Positions 18,683 through 28,365 are shown, numbered from the stretch's first letter. The stretch is DNA of 64,000 nucleotides from Gluconacetobacter asukensis (GCF_014174375.1 NZ_JABEQE010000003.1:62001-126000); one strand, 5' to 3'. Notes: a model not told the origin generated them from the sequence alone. Numbers and translations: made by a program.

Positions 18683-18815
18683 AAAAAACGGATGACGGAA
18701 AAAGAAAACAGGAACAGCATATCGATATCGTAATGTCCGAGGTGGAGATCGGGAGGCGGGCGTGCCCGTGCCCTTCGCAACAGGACGGCCGCCGGCCGAT
18801 GGAGAGCGTTGTGCC

Positions 18816-20072
18816 ATGCCGAAATACGATGCCGAGGCGGTACGGGGCCTGATCGCCCGTCGTCGACCGGGACATGCGCTGGAAAGCGCGTTCTATACCG
18901 ACCCGGAGATCTTCCGGGCCGATATGGACGCCATTTTTCACCAGCACTGGATCTATGCCGCGGTGGAATGCGAGGTGCCGGAAGCTGGCGACGCGCTGGC
19001 GGTGGATATCGGTGCTTCGTCCGTCGTGATCGTTCGGGGCGATGACGAGCAGATCCGGGCCTTCCACAATGTCTGTCGCCATCGTGGCGCGCGGCTGTTG
19101 CCGCCGGGGCTGTCCATCGTCGGCAATCTGGTCTGTCCCTACCATGCCTGGACCTATGGGCTGGATGGCGCCCTGAAATTCGCCGAACATATGGGCGACG
19201 GTTTTGACCCGTCCTGCCACGGGCTGCGCCCGGTGGCGCTGCGCTCGGTCGGCGGGTTGCTGTTCATCTGCCTGGCGGAAACGCCGCCCGACGATATCGA
19301 CGATCTGGCGCGGCAGATCGAGCCGTATCTGGCACCGCATGATCTGCGCAACACGCGCGTTGCGCATTCGGCGGACCTGATCGAATATGGCAACTGGAAG
19401 CTCGTGATGGAAAATAATCGCGAATGCTACCATTGCACGCCCAATCATCCCGAACTGACGATTCCGCTTTTCGCCTATGGGTTCGGCTTCGCCCCCGAGG
19501 AACTGACGCCGGAAGGGCAGGAGCAGGCCGCGCGATATGAAACGCTGCGCCAGACCTCCCATACGGCGTGGGAGGAGGCGGGTTTGCCCTCGCGCCTGAT
19601 CGAGCATCTGGACGATCGCCCGACCGGCTTTCGCACCGAACGCCTGCCGCTGGATGGCGCGGGCGAAAGCCAGACGATGGACACGATGGCGGCCTGCCGA
19701 ATCCCGTTGGGTTCGATCCGCGACAAGGCGGCGGGGGGACTGCATTTCTGGACGCAGCCCAATTCCTGGCATCATTTCATGAGCGACCATATCGTGACCT
19801 TTACCGCGCTGCCGCTGGATGAGGGGCGCACGCTGGTCCGTACCAAATGGCTGGTCCACAAGGATGCCGTGGAAGGCGTGGATTACGATTTGGAGAAGCT
19901 GACCGACGTCTGGAACGTGACCAACCGCCAGGATGCCGATCTGGTGGAGATGACGCAGCGCGGAGTCGCTGATCCGGCCTATGTGCCAGGCCCGTATTCG
20001 CCCTATACCGAAGGGCTGGTCGAGAAATTCATGCTCTGGTACCTGGCGCGCCTGCACGCGCATCTGGGCTGA
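18816..20072 (+). CDS. gbcA: Glycine betaine demethylase oxygenase subunit (Rieske)
   Basis: Rieske non-haem iron oxygenase that removes one methyl group from glycine betaine as formaldehyde, giving dimethylglycine. The start at 18816 has GGAGAG about 10 nt upstream and gives 418 residues; a longer frame upstream lacks support. The Rieske site is Cys87-x-His89 and Cys107-xx-His110 (CRHRGARLL, CPYHAW). The mononuclear-iron motif is in ENNRECYHCTPNHPEL (about residue 205-220). gbcB, encoding its reductase, follows 8 nt later. Stachydrine demethylases are related, but the betaine gene context favours GbcA. Confidence 0.93.
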   Translation: MPKYDAEAVRGLIARRRPGHALESAFYTDPEIFRADMDAIFHQHWIYAAVECEVPEAGDALAVDIGASSVVIVRGDDEQIRAFHNVCRHRGARLLPPGLSIVGNLVCPYHAWTYGLDGALKFAEHMGDGFDPSCHGLRPVALRSVGGLLFICLAETPPDDIDDLARQIEPYLAPHDLRNTRVAHSADLIEYGNWKLVMENNRECYHCTPNHPELTIPLFAYGFGFAPEELTPEGQEQAARYETLRQTSHTAWEEAGLPSRLIEHLDDRPTGFRTERLPLDGAGESQTMDTMAACRIPLGSIRDKAAGGLHFWTQPNSWHHFMSDHIVTFTALPLDEGRTLVRTKWLVHKDAVEGVDYDLEKLTDVWNVTNRQDADLVEMTQRGVADPAYVPGPYSPYTEGLVEKFMLWYLARLHAHLG

Positions 20073-20080
20073 CTGCCGGC

Positions 20081-21166
20081 ATGATGTCCAGTGAGACCCT
20101 GCTGCCCTTTTGGGACCCCGAACAGGACGAAGTGCTGGTCTGCCGTGCTGTACGGCGGCAGACCCATGATGTGGCGACCTTTATCCTGACCGCGCCCGCG
20201 CCGCGCCGGTTCCGCTACCGGCCGGGGCAGTTCATGACCTTTACCGTCATGATCGGGGATGTCGTGTATCATCGCTGCTACACGCTCTCCTCCTCACCTA
20301 GCAGGCCGGATGCGGTGGCGATCACGGTCAAGCGCGTGGCCGGCGGCCCGGTGTCGAACTGGCTGCATGATCATCTGCAGCCGGGGATGGAGATTGCGGC
20401 ACTGGGTCCGGCGGGGGATTTCGTGCTGGATGTGCCGCCGGACGGTGCGGCGGAACGATATGTGTTTCTCTCGGCGGGCAGCGGTATCACGCCGGTGATG
20501 TCGATGGTGCGGCACATGGTCGATACGCGCTTCGATGTTGATGCCGTGTTCCTGCATTCCGCCCGTTCGCCGAACGACCTGATTTTCGAACGTGAACTGG
20601 CATGGATGGAAAGCCAGGCGCCGTCGCTGCGGGTGCGGGTCACCTGCGAGCACGATACGCCCTGGCGGCGTTGGCCGGGTGCGATGGGGCGGATCGACGG
20701 GGCGCTGCTGATGCGCGAGGTGCCCGATCTGCTCGCCCGCCGCTGGTTCGTCTGCGGGCCGGAGGGCTATCGCCAGGCAGTGCGGGCGCTGGCCATGCAA
20801 GCCGGGCTGGATATGGAGCGATTCCACGAGGAGAGTTTCGATTTCGGTGAACTGGTGGCGCAGGAGGCCGACGGTTCCGATCAGGAGGCTGTGCCTGGCG
20901 GCGTGCAATATGCAGTCAGCTTCACCCGAAGCCGGCGCGAGATTGCCTGTGCCGGTGATACGCCGGTTCTGTCCGCCGCGCGGGCAGCCGGGATGCGCCT
21001 GCCGGCATCCTGCGCGCGGGGCATGTGCGGAACGTGCAAATGCAGGTTGGTATCCGGCACGGTGGAGATGCAACATGACGGTGGCATCCGCCAGCGTGAG
21101 ATCGACCAGGGCATGATCCTGATCTGTTGCGCGCGCCCCACCAGCGATCTCGTGATCGAGCGTTAG
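20081..21166 (+). CDS. gbcB: Glycine betaine demethylase reductase subunit
   Basis: Electron-transfer partner of GbcA. The 361 residues contain an FAD-binding barrel (RPGQFMTFTV, RCYTLSSSPSRP at about 65-76), an NAD-binding domain (FLSAGSGITPVMSM, WFVCGPEGYRQAV), and a C-terminal plant-type 2Fe-2S ferredoxin domain with CARGMCGTCKC and a fourth Cys (ICC) near the end. Two adjacent ATGs (20081, 20084) are possible starts. It lies between gbcA and the GbdR-like regulator, with tight spacing on both sides. Confidence 0.94.
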   Translation: MMSSETLLPFWDPEQDEVLVCRAVRRQTHDVATFILTAPAPRRFRYRPGQFMTFTVMIGDVVYHRCYTLSSSPSRPDAVAITVKRVAGGPVSNWLHDHLQPGMEIAALGPAGDFVLDVPPDGAAERYVFLSAGSGITPVMSMVRHMVDTRFDVDAVFLHSARSPNDLIFERELAWMESQAPSLRVRVTCEHDTPWRRWPGAMGRIDGALLMREVPDLLARRWFVCGPEGYRQAVRALAMQAGLDMERFHEESFDFGELVAQEADGSDQEAVPGGVQYAVSFTRSRREIACAGDTPVLSAARAAGMRLPASCARGMCGTCKCRLVSGTVEMQHDGGIRQREIDQGMILICCARPTSDLVIER

Positions 21167-21170
21167 AGCG

Positions 21171-22136
21171 ATGGCCCCACGCGCCAGCGACCTCGCCAGC
21201 CTGCGCCGTTTCGGGTTCCTGACGCTGAAGACCTATTCGCTGATCGCTGTCAGTAACGCGATCGAGGCGTTGCGCATGGCCAATCGAGTGACCGGGCGCG
21301 AGGATTATGGCTGGCGGGTGCTGAGCCTGGATGGCGCGCCGATTGCCGCCAGCAACGGATTGTCGCTGCATCCGACCGAAGCGCTGGGGGACGCCGAGGG
21401 GCTCGATGTGCTGTTCGTGTGCGGTGGGATCGATGTCCGCTCCGCCACCAGCCAGGAGCTGCGGGTGGCGCTGCGCCGGCTGGCGCGGCAGCGGATCGTG
21501 ATCGGGGCGTTGTGTACCGGCACTTTCGCCCTGGCCGAAGCCGGGCTGCTGCGTGGTTATCGCTGTGCGATCCATTGGGAAAATCTGGGCGCGATCCGCG
21601 AGGAATTTCCCGAGATCGATATCGTGGACGAGATGTTCGTGATCGATCGCGATCGCATCACCTGCACCGGTGGTGCGGTGCCGCTGGATATGATGCTGCG
21701 GATCATCGCCACCCATCTCGGCCCGGCGCGCGCCCGCGAAATCGCGACGCAGTTCCTGCTGGAGCGCGACCGGGCGGGGAGCGAGGTTCAGCCCGTCACC
21801 ACGCTGGACCCCTTGCCGCCATCGATGGGCCGGGCCGTGCAGCTGATGGAAAGCCGTATCGACCAGAAGCTGAGCGTGGGTGAGATCGCGCGCGCCGCCG
21901 GCCTGTCGGAACGCCAGCTGGAACGGCTGTTCCGCACCTATACCGGTGCCACGCCGGTCGCTTATCTGGCCGCGACACGGCTGGAGCGCGCACGGCGCCT
22001 GCTGCGGCAGACCGGCATGTCGATCACGGATATCGGCATTGCCTGTGGCTTCATGTCCCTGGCCCATTTCTCGACCGCCTTCCGTAACCGGTTCGGCTAT
22101 GCCCCGCGCCAGGAACGCCAGCGGCAGGCAGGCTGA
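21171..22136 (+). CDS. gbdR: GlxA/AraC-family activator, GbdR-like
   Basis: Likely the glycine betaine/dimethylglycine-responsive activator of this catabolic cluster. The 321 residues comprise an N-terminal DJ-1/PfpI-like ligand-binding domain (about 12-190) with GALCTGTFALAEAGLL around the conserved Cys and TCTGGAVPLDMMLRII, then an AraC-type DNA-binding domain (about 215-315) with two helix-turn-helices (SVGEIARAAGLSERQLERLF; SITDIGIACGFMSLAHFSTA). In Pseudomonas, GbdR activates gbc, dgc and sox genes; here it is embedded between gbcB and dgcA in the same orientation, unlike an isolated regulator. Confidence 0.88.
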   Translation: MAPRASDLASLRRFGFLTLKTYSLIAVSNAIEALRMANRVTGREDYGWRVLSLDGAPIAASNGLSLHPTEALGDAEGLDVLFVCGGIDVRSATSQELRVALRRLARQRIVIGALCTGTFALAEAGLLRGYRCAIHWENLGAIREEFPEIDIVDEMFVIDRDRITCTGGAVPLDMMLRIIATHLGPARAREIATQFLLERDRAGSEVQPVTTLDPLPPSMGRAVQLMESRIDQKLSVGEIARAAGLSERQLERLFRTYTGATPVAYLAATRLERARRLLRQTGMSITDIGIACGFMSLAHFSTAFRNRFGYAPRQERQRQAG

Positions 22137-22146
22137 AGGAACGAAT

Positions 22147-24195
22147 ATGATCCCCTATGCCGATGCCCTGCTGAAGCCGTTGCGCATCAAGTCGCTGGTC
22201 ATCCGCAACCGGGTGATGAGCACCAGCCATGCGCCGGGCTATGGCGTCGATGGCAAACCGCAGGAACGCTACCAGCTTTATCACGCTGAAAAGGCGAAGG
22301 GCGGCATCGGGCTGACCATGTTCGGCGGTTCGTCCTCGGTCGAACTGGACAGCCCGGCCACGCCGTGGAGTCAGATCGCGGTCTCCGACGACAGCGTGAT
22401 CCCGTATTTCCGCCAGTTCGCGGACCGGGTGCATGGCCATGGCGCCCGGTTGATGATCCAGTTGACCCATATGGGGCGCCGTACGCGGTGGGATACCGAT
22501 GCGTGGCTGCCGGTGATCGGGCCCTCGGTCCGGCGCGAGCCGGCATCGCGGTCGATCCCCAAGGAGATGGAGCCGGAGGATATTACCCGTGTCGTCCGTG
22601 CCTTTGGAGCTGCCGCGCGGCGATGTCGCGAGGGCGGGTTGGACGGGCTGGAAATCTCGGGGGCGCATGGGCATCTGCTGGACCAGTTCTGGAGCCCATC
22701 GGTCAATCACCGGCACGATGCCTATGGTGGCAGTTTGGAACACCGGATGCGCTTCGGCATCGAGGTGCTGAGCGCGATCCGTGAGGCGACCGGGGATGAT
22801 TACGTGGTCGGCATGCGCATGTCGGGCGATGAACTGATGAAGGGGGGGCTTACGCAGGAGGATTGTATTGCGATTGCCGAGGACTACGCGCGTCGAGGAT
22901 TGATCGATTTCGTCAATGTCATCGGCGGGCAGGCGCGTGATGAGATGGCGCATGCGGTCTCGCTGCCTAATATGGCGTTTCCCGTCGCGCCTTTTCTCGG
23001 CCTGGCCAGCGCGATCAAGCGGGCGGTGGATATTCCCGTTTTTCACGCCCAGCGCATCACCGACCTGGCGACGGCGGCCCGCGCGGTGGCCGAGGGCCAT
23101 GTCGACATGGTGGCGATGACCCGCGCGCATATCGCCGACCCGCATCTGGTCAGGAAACTGGCTGCCGGGCACGAGGACGATATCCGCCAATGTGTGGGGG
23201 CGGGCTATTGCATCGACCGGATCTATGTCGGTGGCGACGCGCTGTGCCTGCAGAATGCGGCGACGGGCCGCGAGGCGACGATGCCGCACGAGATCGTGCC
23301 GGCGCCGGTGACGCGGCGCGTGGTCATTGTCGGAGCCGGCGTGGCGGGGCTGGAGGCCGCGCGGGTCTGTGCCCTGCGTGGCCATCAGGTGACGCTGTTC
23401 GAACGAGAGGACCGCACTGGTGGGCAGGTGAACCTGGCGGCCCGCGCGACGTGGCGCGAGGCGCTGTCGGGCATTGTGCGCTGGCTGGACGGGCAGGTGC
23501 GCAAGCTGGGGGTCGACCTGCGACTGGGCGAGGACGCGACGGTGACCGATATCCTGCTGTGCGCACCGGATGTGGTGATTGTGGCGACGGGCGGCGATGC
23601 GATCCGGGGTGACGATCCGGGCAGCGACCTGCACCATACGACGCGGGACGTGCTGGCGGGGCGGATTGCGCCGACGGGCAGTGTGCTGATCTTCGACGAA
23701 ATGGGACAGCATAATGCGTCCTCGGTGGCTGAATTGCTGGCGACGCGGGGGTGTCTGGTCGAGCTGGTGACGCATGACCGGCTGGTGGCGCAGGAGGTCG
23801 GTACCACCAACCAGCCGGTGCATCTGCGCGAATTCTATCGGCTGAACGTTGTGACGACGCCGAACATGGAACTGACCGAGACCTGGCGCGAGGGCAACCG
23901 GCTGGTCGCCGTGCTGCGCAACACCATGACGGGCGCGGAAGAGGAGCGGGTGGTTGATCACATCGTGGTCGATCGCGGCGGGGCGCCGGATAGGACTGTT
24001 TATGACGGGTTGAAGGCGGCCTCGGCCAATGACGGGCAGACCAACGCGCACGCGCTGGTCGCCGGACGGCCCCAGCCGGTGATGGAGCGGATCCGGGCGG
24101 GGGAATATGCGCTGTTCCGTATCGGCGATGCCGTGGCGGCGCGCAACGTCCATGCTGCGCTCTATGACGCGCTGCGGCTGTGCAAGGATCTCTAG
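22147..24195 (+). CDS. dgcA: Dimethylglycine demethylation protein DgcA
   Basis: Old-yellow-enzyme/trimethylamine-dehydrogenase-type oxidoreductase that acts with DgcB to demethylate dimethylglycine to sarcosine. The ATG at 22147 gives 682 residues: an FMN TIM barrel (about 1-350; LIQLTHMGRRTRWDT, EISGAHGHLLDQFWSPSVNH), an Fe-S cluster region (CVGAGYCIDRIYVGGDALC) and a C-terminal dinucleotide-binding part (VVIVGAGVAGLEAARV, and FDEMGQHNASSVAELLA). It is the first of four genes dgcA-dgcB-etfA-etfB with 4-nt gaps or overlaps. Sequence upstream of this ATG in the same frame overlaps gbdR and is not coding. Confidence 0.93.
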   Translation: MIPYADALLKPLRIKSLVIRNRVMSTSHAPGYGVDGKPQERYQLYHAEKAKGGIGLTMFGGSSSVELDSPATPWSQIAVSDDSVIPYFRQFADRVHGHGARLMIQLTHMGRRTRWDTDAWLPVIGPSVRREPASRSIPKEMEPEDITRVVRAFGAAARRCREGGLDGLEISGAHGHLLDQFWSPSVNHRHDAYGGSLEHRMRFGIEVLSAIREATGDDYVVGMRMSGDELMKGGLTQEDCIAIAEDYARRGLIDFVNVIGGQARDEMAHAVSLPNMAFPVAPFLGLASAIKRAVDIPVFHAQRITDLATAARAVAEGHVDMVAMTRAHIADPHLVRKLAAGHEDDIRQCVGAGYCIDRIYVGGDALCLQNAATGREATMPHEIVPAPVTRRVVIVGAGVAGLEAARVCALRGHQVTLFEREDRTGGQVNLAARATWREALSGIVRWLDGQVRKLGVDLRLGEDATVTDILLCAPDVVIVATGGDAIRGDDPGSDLHHTTRDVLAGRIAPTGSVLIFDEMGQHNASSVAELLATRGCLVELVTHDRLVAQEVGTTNQPVHLREFYRLNVVTTPNMELTETWREGNRLVAVLRNTMTGAEEERVVDHIVVDRGGAPDRTVYDGLKAASANDGQTNAHALVAGRPQPVMERIRAGEYALFRIGDAVAARNVHAALYDALRLCKDL

Positions 24196-24199
24196 CCTG

Positions 24200-26062
24200 A
24201 TGCGGGCGCTGATCGCAGGGGAGATCGGGGGCATTGCGCTGGCGGCCGTGGTGGGCTGGCTGGTGCTGCTGGCGCGTTGGCTGAAGGGGCGCCCGGCGGC
24301 CGGTTGGCTGGCGGGGCTGCGGCATGTGCCTCGGCGCTATCTGGTGGATGTGCATCATGTCGTCGCGCGCCGTCCGGCGGCCGCGCGGATGCATGCCATG
24401 GCGGCCGGGGGCGTATTGGGTGGGTCGGCGCTGGCGCTGCTGGCGGTTCTGCTGGGTGCGGGGGGGATTGTCTGGGCGCTGGCGGCTCTGGTTTTCGGAA
24501 TGGGGGGTATCGGTGCGCTGCTGGTGTGGCGGCGACGGGTGCCGAAGATGCCGCCCGCCTTGTCGGGAGGCGCATTTCTGTGGCTGCCGGCAGCTCTGGC
24601 CGCATGGTGTGTGGGCAATGGATTGGCCGCCCTGTTCATGGCGATCGGTGCGCCGGCGCTGCCGGTGATCCTGTCGGTGGTGCTGGGCGGCTTGGGCGGG
24701 GTGGCGCTGCTGCGGTTGGTGGCGCTGGGGCCGATGCGCCATGCATTGGCCGGCGTGGCATGGCTGGCCGGTCATACGCGGCCGGGCCGTTTCAGCGGGA
24801 AGGGGCGCGATACGGGGTTACGGCCGCTCGATCTTGCGGCGCCGCGTCTGGGCGTGCTGGTGCCTGCCGATTTTTCGGGGCCGGAACTGGCTGCTTTTGA
24901 TGCCTGCATCCAGTGCGGGCGGTGCGAGGAGGCGTGCCCTGCTTTCGCCGCCGGGCAGCGTCTGAACCCCAAGGCGCTGATCCAGACCCTGTCGGGGGCG
25001 ATGCGTGCCGTGCCGCCTCCTTATGCCGGGCGGCCGGCGCCATCGGTGCCGATGTTGCAGGGCAAGGGGGGAATGGGGCAGCCCATCGTCGGCAATGTGT
25101 TGCATCGCGACATGCTGTGGGCCTGCACCACGTGTCGCGCCTGTGTCGAGGAGTGTCCGATGCTGATCGAGCATGTCGACGCGGTGGTGGCGCTGCGGCG
25201 GGGACAGACCCTGATGCTGGGGGCGACGCGTGACGGCGCGGCACAGGCATTGCGGGCTTCGCGCGAGCGGGCCGAGCCAGGCGGTCGGGATCTGGCGGCG
25301 CGGGGGGACATGATTGCGGCCCTTGATGTGCCGGTGCTGCCGCCGGGGGGCGAGACGGACATCCTGCTGTGGCTGGGTGAGGGGGCATTCGACGCGCGCT
25401 ATGGCCGCACATTGCGGGCGCTGGTCACGCTGATGCGCCGGGCCGGACTGCGCTTCGCCACCCTGGGCGCGGACGAGGTTGATTGCGGGGATCTGGCGCG
25501 CCGTCTGGGGGATGAGGCGACATTCCAGTCTCTGGCGGCGGAAGCCATCTCGGCGCTGAAGGCGCGGTGCTTTACGAAGATCGTTACCGCCGATCCGCAT
25601 GTGCTGCATGTGCTGCGCAATGAATATCCGGCGCTGGGCGGCCGGTGGGAGGTTCAGCACCATACCGGCCTGCTGGACGAGCTGGTGCGCGACGGGCGGC
25701 TGCGCCTGGAGCGGCGGGAAGGTGCGCGCGTTGCCTATCACGATCCCTGCTATCTGGGCCGGTATAATGGCGAGATCGATGCGCCCCGCCGCCTGCTGGA
25801 TGCAGCCTGCACCGACCGGGTGGAAATGGCGCGTCATGGCATGCGCGCCATGTGCTGTGGCGGCGGGGGCGGCAGTCCGGTCAGCGATGTCGATGCCGTC
25901 ACCCGGATTCCGGACCTGCGGATGGAGCAGGCGCGAGCGGCGGGGGCGAGCCTGGTGGCGGTGGCCTGCCCCGGCTGCACCGCGATGCTGGAAGGCGTGA
26001 CCGGGCCGCGCCCCGAGATCCGTGACGTGGCCGAACTGGTGCTGGCGGCGGTGGTGGCATGA
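24200..26062 (+). CDS. dgcB: Dimethylglycine demethylation protein DgcB (Fe-S, membrane)
   Basis: Membrane-associated iron-sulphur protein of the heterodisulphide-reductase type that carries electrons from DgcA. The 620 residues show several N-terminal hydrophobic helices (first at about 5-25, others at about 70-200), two 4Fe-4S ferredoxin motifs (CIQCGRCEEACP; CTTCRACVEECP) and two CCG-like cysteine domains (HDPCYLGRYN; CCGGGGG and VACPGC near the end). The ATG at 24200 is 4 nt after dgcA. The stop overlaps the next gene. The electron route is presumably ETF to DgcB to quinone, by analogy. Confidence 0.93.
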   Translation: MRALIAGEIGGIALAAVVGWLVLLARWLKGRPAAGWLAGLRHVPRRYLVDVHHVVARRPAAARMHAMAAGGVLGGSALALLAVLLGAGGIVWALAALVFGMGGIGALLVWRRRVPKMPPALSGGAFLWLPAALAAWCVGNGLAALFMAIGAPALPVILSVVLGGLGGVALLRLVALGPMRHALAGVAWLAGHTRPGRFSGKGRDTGLRPLDLAAPRLGVLVPADFSGPELAAFDACIQCGRCEEACPAFAAGQRLNPKALIQTLSGAMRAVPPPYAGRPAPSVPMLQGKGGMGQPIVGNVLHRDMLWACTTCRACVEECPMLIEHVDAVVALRRGQTLMLGATRDGAAQALRASRERAEPGGRDLAARGDMIAALDVPVLPPGGETDILLWLGEGAFDARYGRTLRALVTLMRRAGLRFATLGADEVDCGDLARRLGDEATFQSLAAEAISALKARCFTKIVTADPHVLHVLRNEYPALGGRWEVQHHTGLLDELVRDGRLRLERREGARVAYHDPCYLGRYNGEIDAPRRLLDAACTDRVEMARHGMRAMCCGGGGGSPVSDVDAVTRIPDLRMEQARAAGASLVAVACPGCTAMLEGVTGPRPEIRDVAELVLAAVVA

Positions 26063-27150
26063 GCAACGGTGCGATGACGAGGCGGCCCAGACGCGATCCG
26101 CGTGCGGAACGGGCGCGTTGCCTGGTGCCGGGCGGTGCCCGGCCGCGTCTGGCACGCGCCGGCTGGGATGGTATGGCGATTGCGCCGGATGCCGGGCCGC
26201 GTGAGCCCGTGATGATTCGCGTCGAAACGCCTGTCTTCTGGGTTGCGGCGGTCGTCGAGGCGCCGAATGGGCGGCTGGATCGCTGGGCGCGCCAGACACT
26301 GGGTGCGGCGCGTGCGTTGGCGGGGGCGGATGGTGGCGTCGTTGCCTTGCTGGCTGGGAGAGATGCGGGCGAGGCGGTGGGCGAGGCGGGTGCCGACCGT
26401 GTGGTGTGGCTGGATACGGCCATTGGTCCGGACGCGATGCCGGGGGTGATGCTGGCGGCGCTGGTGCCGTTTGCGCCGCGCCATGTGGTGCTGGCGGAAA
26501 CGCCGGCGGGGGGGGATTGGGCGCGCCGGCTGGCTGCGCGGTCGGGGTGGCCGATCCAGACCGGAATTGAAATGCTGAGCGCGCGCCAGGCGATTCGGCC
26601 TGTTGGGGCCGCGTGGCGCGAGCGGGCGGCCATGCCGGCCCGAGTGCTGACCCTGCCGATCGATCGTGTCGCGCCCTATGGCGGGATGCGGCGCGAGGGC
26701 CGGGCATGCCCGCCGCCGGACGTGCCGGCGATGGAGGCGCGGATGGAGGTCGGGCCGGTGATCGCGGCGCAGGCTGCCGGTATTCCCCTGGCCGAGGCGC
26801 CGTTCGTGGTGGCGGCGGGGCAGGGGGTGCGGGATTTTGAAAGTTTCCATACCCTGTCTCACCTTATGGGCGCGACCGAGGGGGCGAGCCGTGTGGTGTG
26901 CGATGCCGGGCTGATGCCGCGCGCGGCGCAGGTTGGCGCGTCGGGCACGGTGCTGGATGCGCGCTGCTATCTGGCGTTCGGCATTGCCGGCGCGCCGCAG
27001 CATCTTCAGGGATTGGGCAAGGTGGAGCATGTGGTGGCGGTCAATACCGACCTGCATGCGGCGATCGTTGCGCGGGCGGGGCTGTCGATCATTGCCGATG
27101 CGCAGGCGGTCATGCCGGCGCTGATCGCCCTGCTGCGGGGGGGAGGGTGA
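26059..27150 (+). CDS. Electron transfer flavoprotein alpha-subunit-like protein
   Basis: EtfA-type protein dedicated to dimethylglycine catabolism. The 363 residues include an unusual Arg-rich N-terminal stretch (about 1-50), an EtfA N-domain-like region, and the C-terminal FAD domain with VVAAGQGVRDFESFHTLSHL, SGTVLDARCYLAFGIAGAPQ and VVAVNTD (about 250-345), the diagnostic block. In Pseudomonas an analogous etf pair lies with dgcAB. Overlaps dgcB by 4 nt at the start and the EtfB-like gene at the stop (TGATG). Probably accepts electrons from DgcA and/or GbcAB-linked flavins. Confidence 0.88.
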   Translation: MSNGAMTRRPRRDPRAERARCLVPGGARPRLARAGWDGMAIAPDAGPREPVMIRVETPVFWVAAVVEAPNGRLDRWARQTLGAARALAGADGGVVALLAGRDAGEAVGEAGADRVVWLDTAIGPDAMPGVMLAALVPFAPRHVVLAETPAGGDWARRLAARSGWPIQTGIEMLSARQAIRPVGAAWRERAAMPARVLTLPIDRVAPYGGMRREGRACPPPDVPAMEARMEVGPVIAAQAAGIPLAEAPFVVAAGQGVRDFESFHTLSHLMGATEGASRVVCDAGLMPRAAQVGASGTVLDARCYLAFGIAGAPQHLQGLGKVEHVVAVNTDLHAAIVARAGLSIIADAQAVMPALIALLRGGG

Positions 27151-27857
27151 TGCGCAGCGTGGTGCTGCTCTCGGGCGGGGTCGACCCTGTCTCCGGCCGT
27201 CCGGCTCCGCCGCGCGGCGAGATTGCGGCCATCGGGCTGGCGCTGTCGGCGGGTGGGGCGGTCGGTGGGTTGCATGTGGGTCTGCCGGCGGCGGCCCTGG
27301 GGCAGGCGGCCGGTCATGGGCTGGGACAGATCGCGTGTCTGCGGGGGGTGGGCGATCCCGTCGCGATTCTGGCCGCGCATCTGTCTGCCGCGCCGCCCGA
27401 TCTGGTGCTGGCGGGGTCGCGGGCCTGCGGTGGCGAGGATAGCGGCATGCTGCCCTATCTGCTGGCCGAGCGGCTTGGCTGGCCGCTGCTTGCCGGTGTG
27501 GTGGCGATCGGCACCGTGGCGGACGGCTGGCTGCCGGTGACGATCGGCCTGCCGTTGGGGGCGCGGCAGGACGCGCGGATCAGGCTGCCCTGCATCCTGT
27601 GCGCGCATGATGCGGCGCCGGCGCCGCCCTTTGTCTTCGACCGCGCGCGGCGGGTGGCGATGCATACGGTCGCTGTGGCGGATGCGGAGACCATCGCCCC
27701 GCTGGAAGGGACGGAGCGACCCTATCGTGCGCGCCCCCGGCTGATCGGGTCGGCCGCGCCGGCTGGTGGAGGGCGGGTGCTGGACAATCCGGACCCTGCC
27801 GAGGCGGCGCGGGTGCTGCTTGACCATCTGCGGGCGCTCGGCATGCTGGGCGCATGA
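27150..27857 (+). CDS. Electron transfer flavoprotein beta-subunit-like protein
   Basis: A 235-residue EtfB-like partner of the preceding EtfA. Supporting segments are VLLSGGVDPVSGRPAPPRG at the N-terminus, the central PDLVLAGSRACGGEDSGMLPYLLAERLGWP (the EtfB signature region VL.G.Q..D...G..PG.LA..LGWP in divergent form) and a C-terminal helix with PAEAARVLLDHLRALGML. It is shorter and more divergent than housekeeping EtfB (about 250 residues). The ATG overlaps the etfA stop. Confidence 0.82.
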   Translation: MRSVVLLSGGVDPVSGRPAPPRGEIAAIGLALSAGGAVGGLHVGLPAAALGQAAGHGLGQIACLRGVGDPVAILAAHLSAAPPDLVLAGSRACGGEDSGMLPYLLAERLGWPLLAGVVAIGTVADGWLPVTIGLPLGARQDARIRLPCILCAHDAAPAPPFVFDRARRVAMHTVAVADAETIAPLEGTERPYRARPRLIGSAAPAGGGRVLDNPDPAEAARVLLDHLRALGMLGA

Positions 27858-27873
27858 GAAGGAACATCCATTG

Positions 27874-28365
27874 ATGCGTGAAGATCTGCGTGCCCTGCTG
27901 GAGCGGCTGGATTTCCAGCCGCACGGCGTCAGCCATCCGCCCGTCCGCACGGTGGAGGAAGCGCATCTGCATTATGCGGGGCTGGAGGGGGTGCATACCA
28001 AGAATGCCTTCCTGAAGGATGCAAAGGGCGTTCTGGTGCTGGTGAGTGTGCCGGCGGACCGGCGGCTGGACATGAAGGCCCTGCCGGGGCTGATCGGGAC
28101 CAAGCGCCTGTCCTTCGGCAGTCCGGAACTGATGCGTGCGGTGCTCGACACCGAACCGGGTGCGCTGGGGCCGCTCAGCCTGGTGGCCGATACGCAGCAC
28201 CAGGTCCGCTTTGCCATCGAATCCTCTCTGCTGGAGGCCGATGCCATCACCTGTCATCCGCTGGACAATACGGAAACCTGGGTGATCCCCCGCGCCGTGC
28301 TGACCCGCCTGCTGGCCGATCTGGGGGTGGAACCGGTGGTCTTTACCCTGCCGGCGGAGGGGTAG
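27874..28365 (+). CDS. Prolyl-tRNA deacylase/editing-domain protein (YbaK/ProX family)
   Basis: A free-standing trans-editing domain (163 residues) that hydrolyses mischarged tRNAPro, of the ProXp type. The family features seen are HPPVRTVEEAHLHYAGLEGV, HTKNAFLKDAKGVLVLVSV with the conserved Lys, and GALGPLSLVAD (the GALGP loop). The ATG at 27874 has AAGGA about 9 nt upstream. It follows the dgc/etf operon by only 16 nt, so it may be transcribed with it, but no functional link is evident. The 3' end overlaps the convergent kinase gene by 23 nt. Confidence 0.88.
   Translation: MREDLRALLERLDFQPHGVSHPPVRTVEEAHLHYAGLEGVHTKNAFLKDAKGVLVLVSVPADRRLDMKALPGLIGTKRLSFGSPELMRAVLDTEPGALGPLSLVADTQHQVRFAIESSLLEADAITCHPLDNTETWVIPRAVLTRLLADLGVEPVVFTLPAEG

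Noticed and set aside
22051-24234. Long open frame antisense to dgcA
   Set aside because: Same reason: no family signature, and it lies opposite an unambiguous enzyme.
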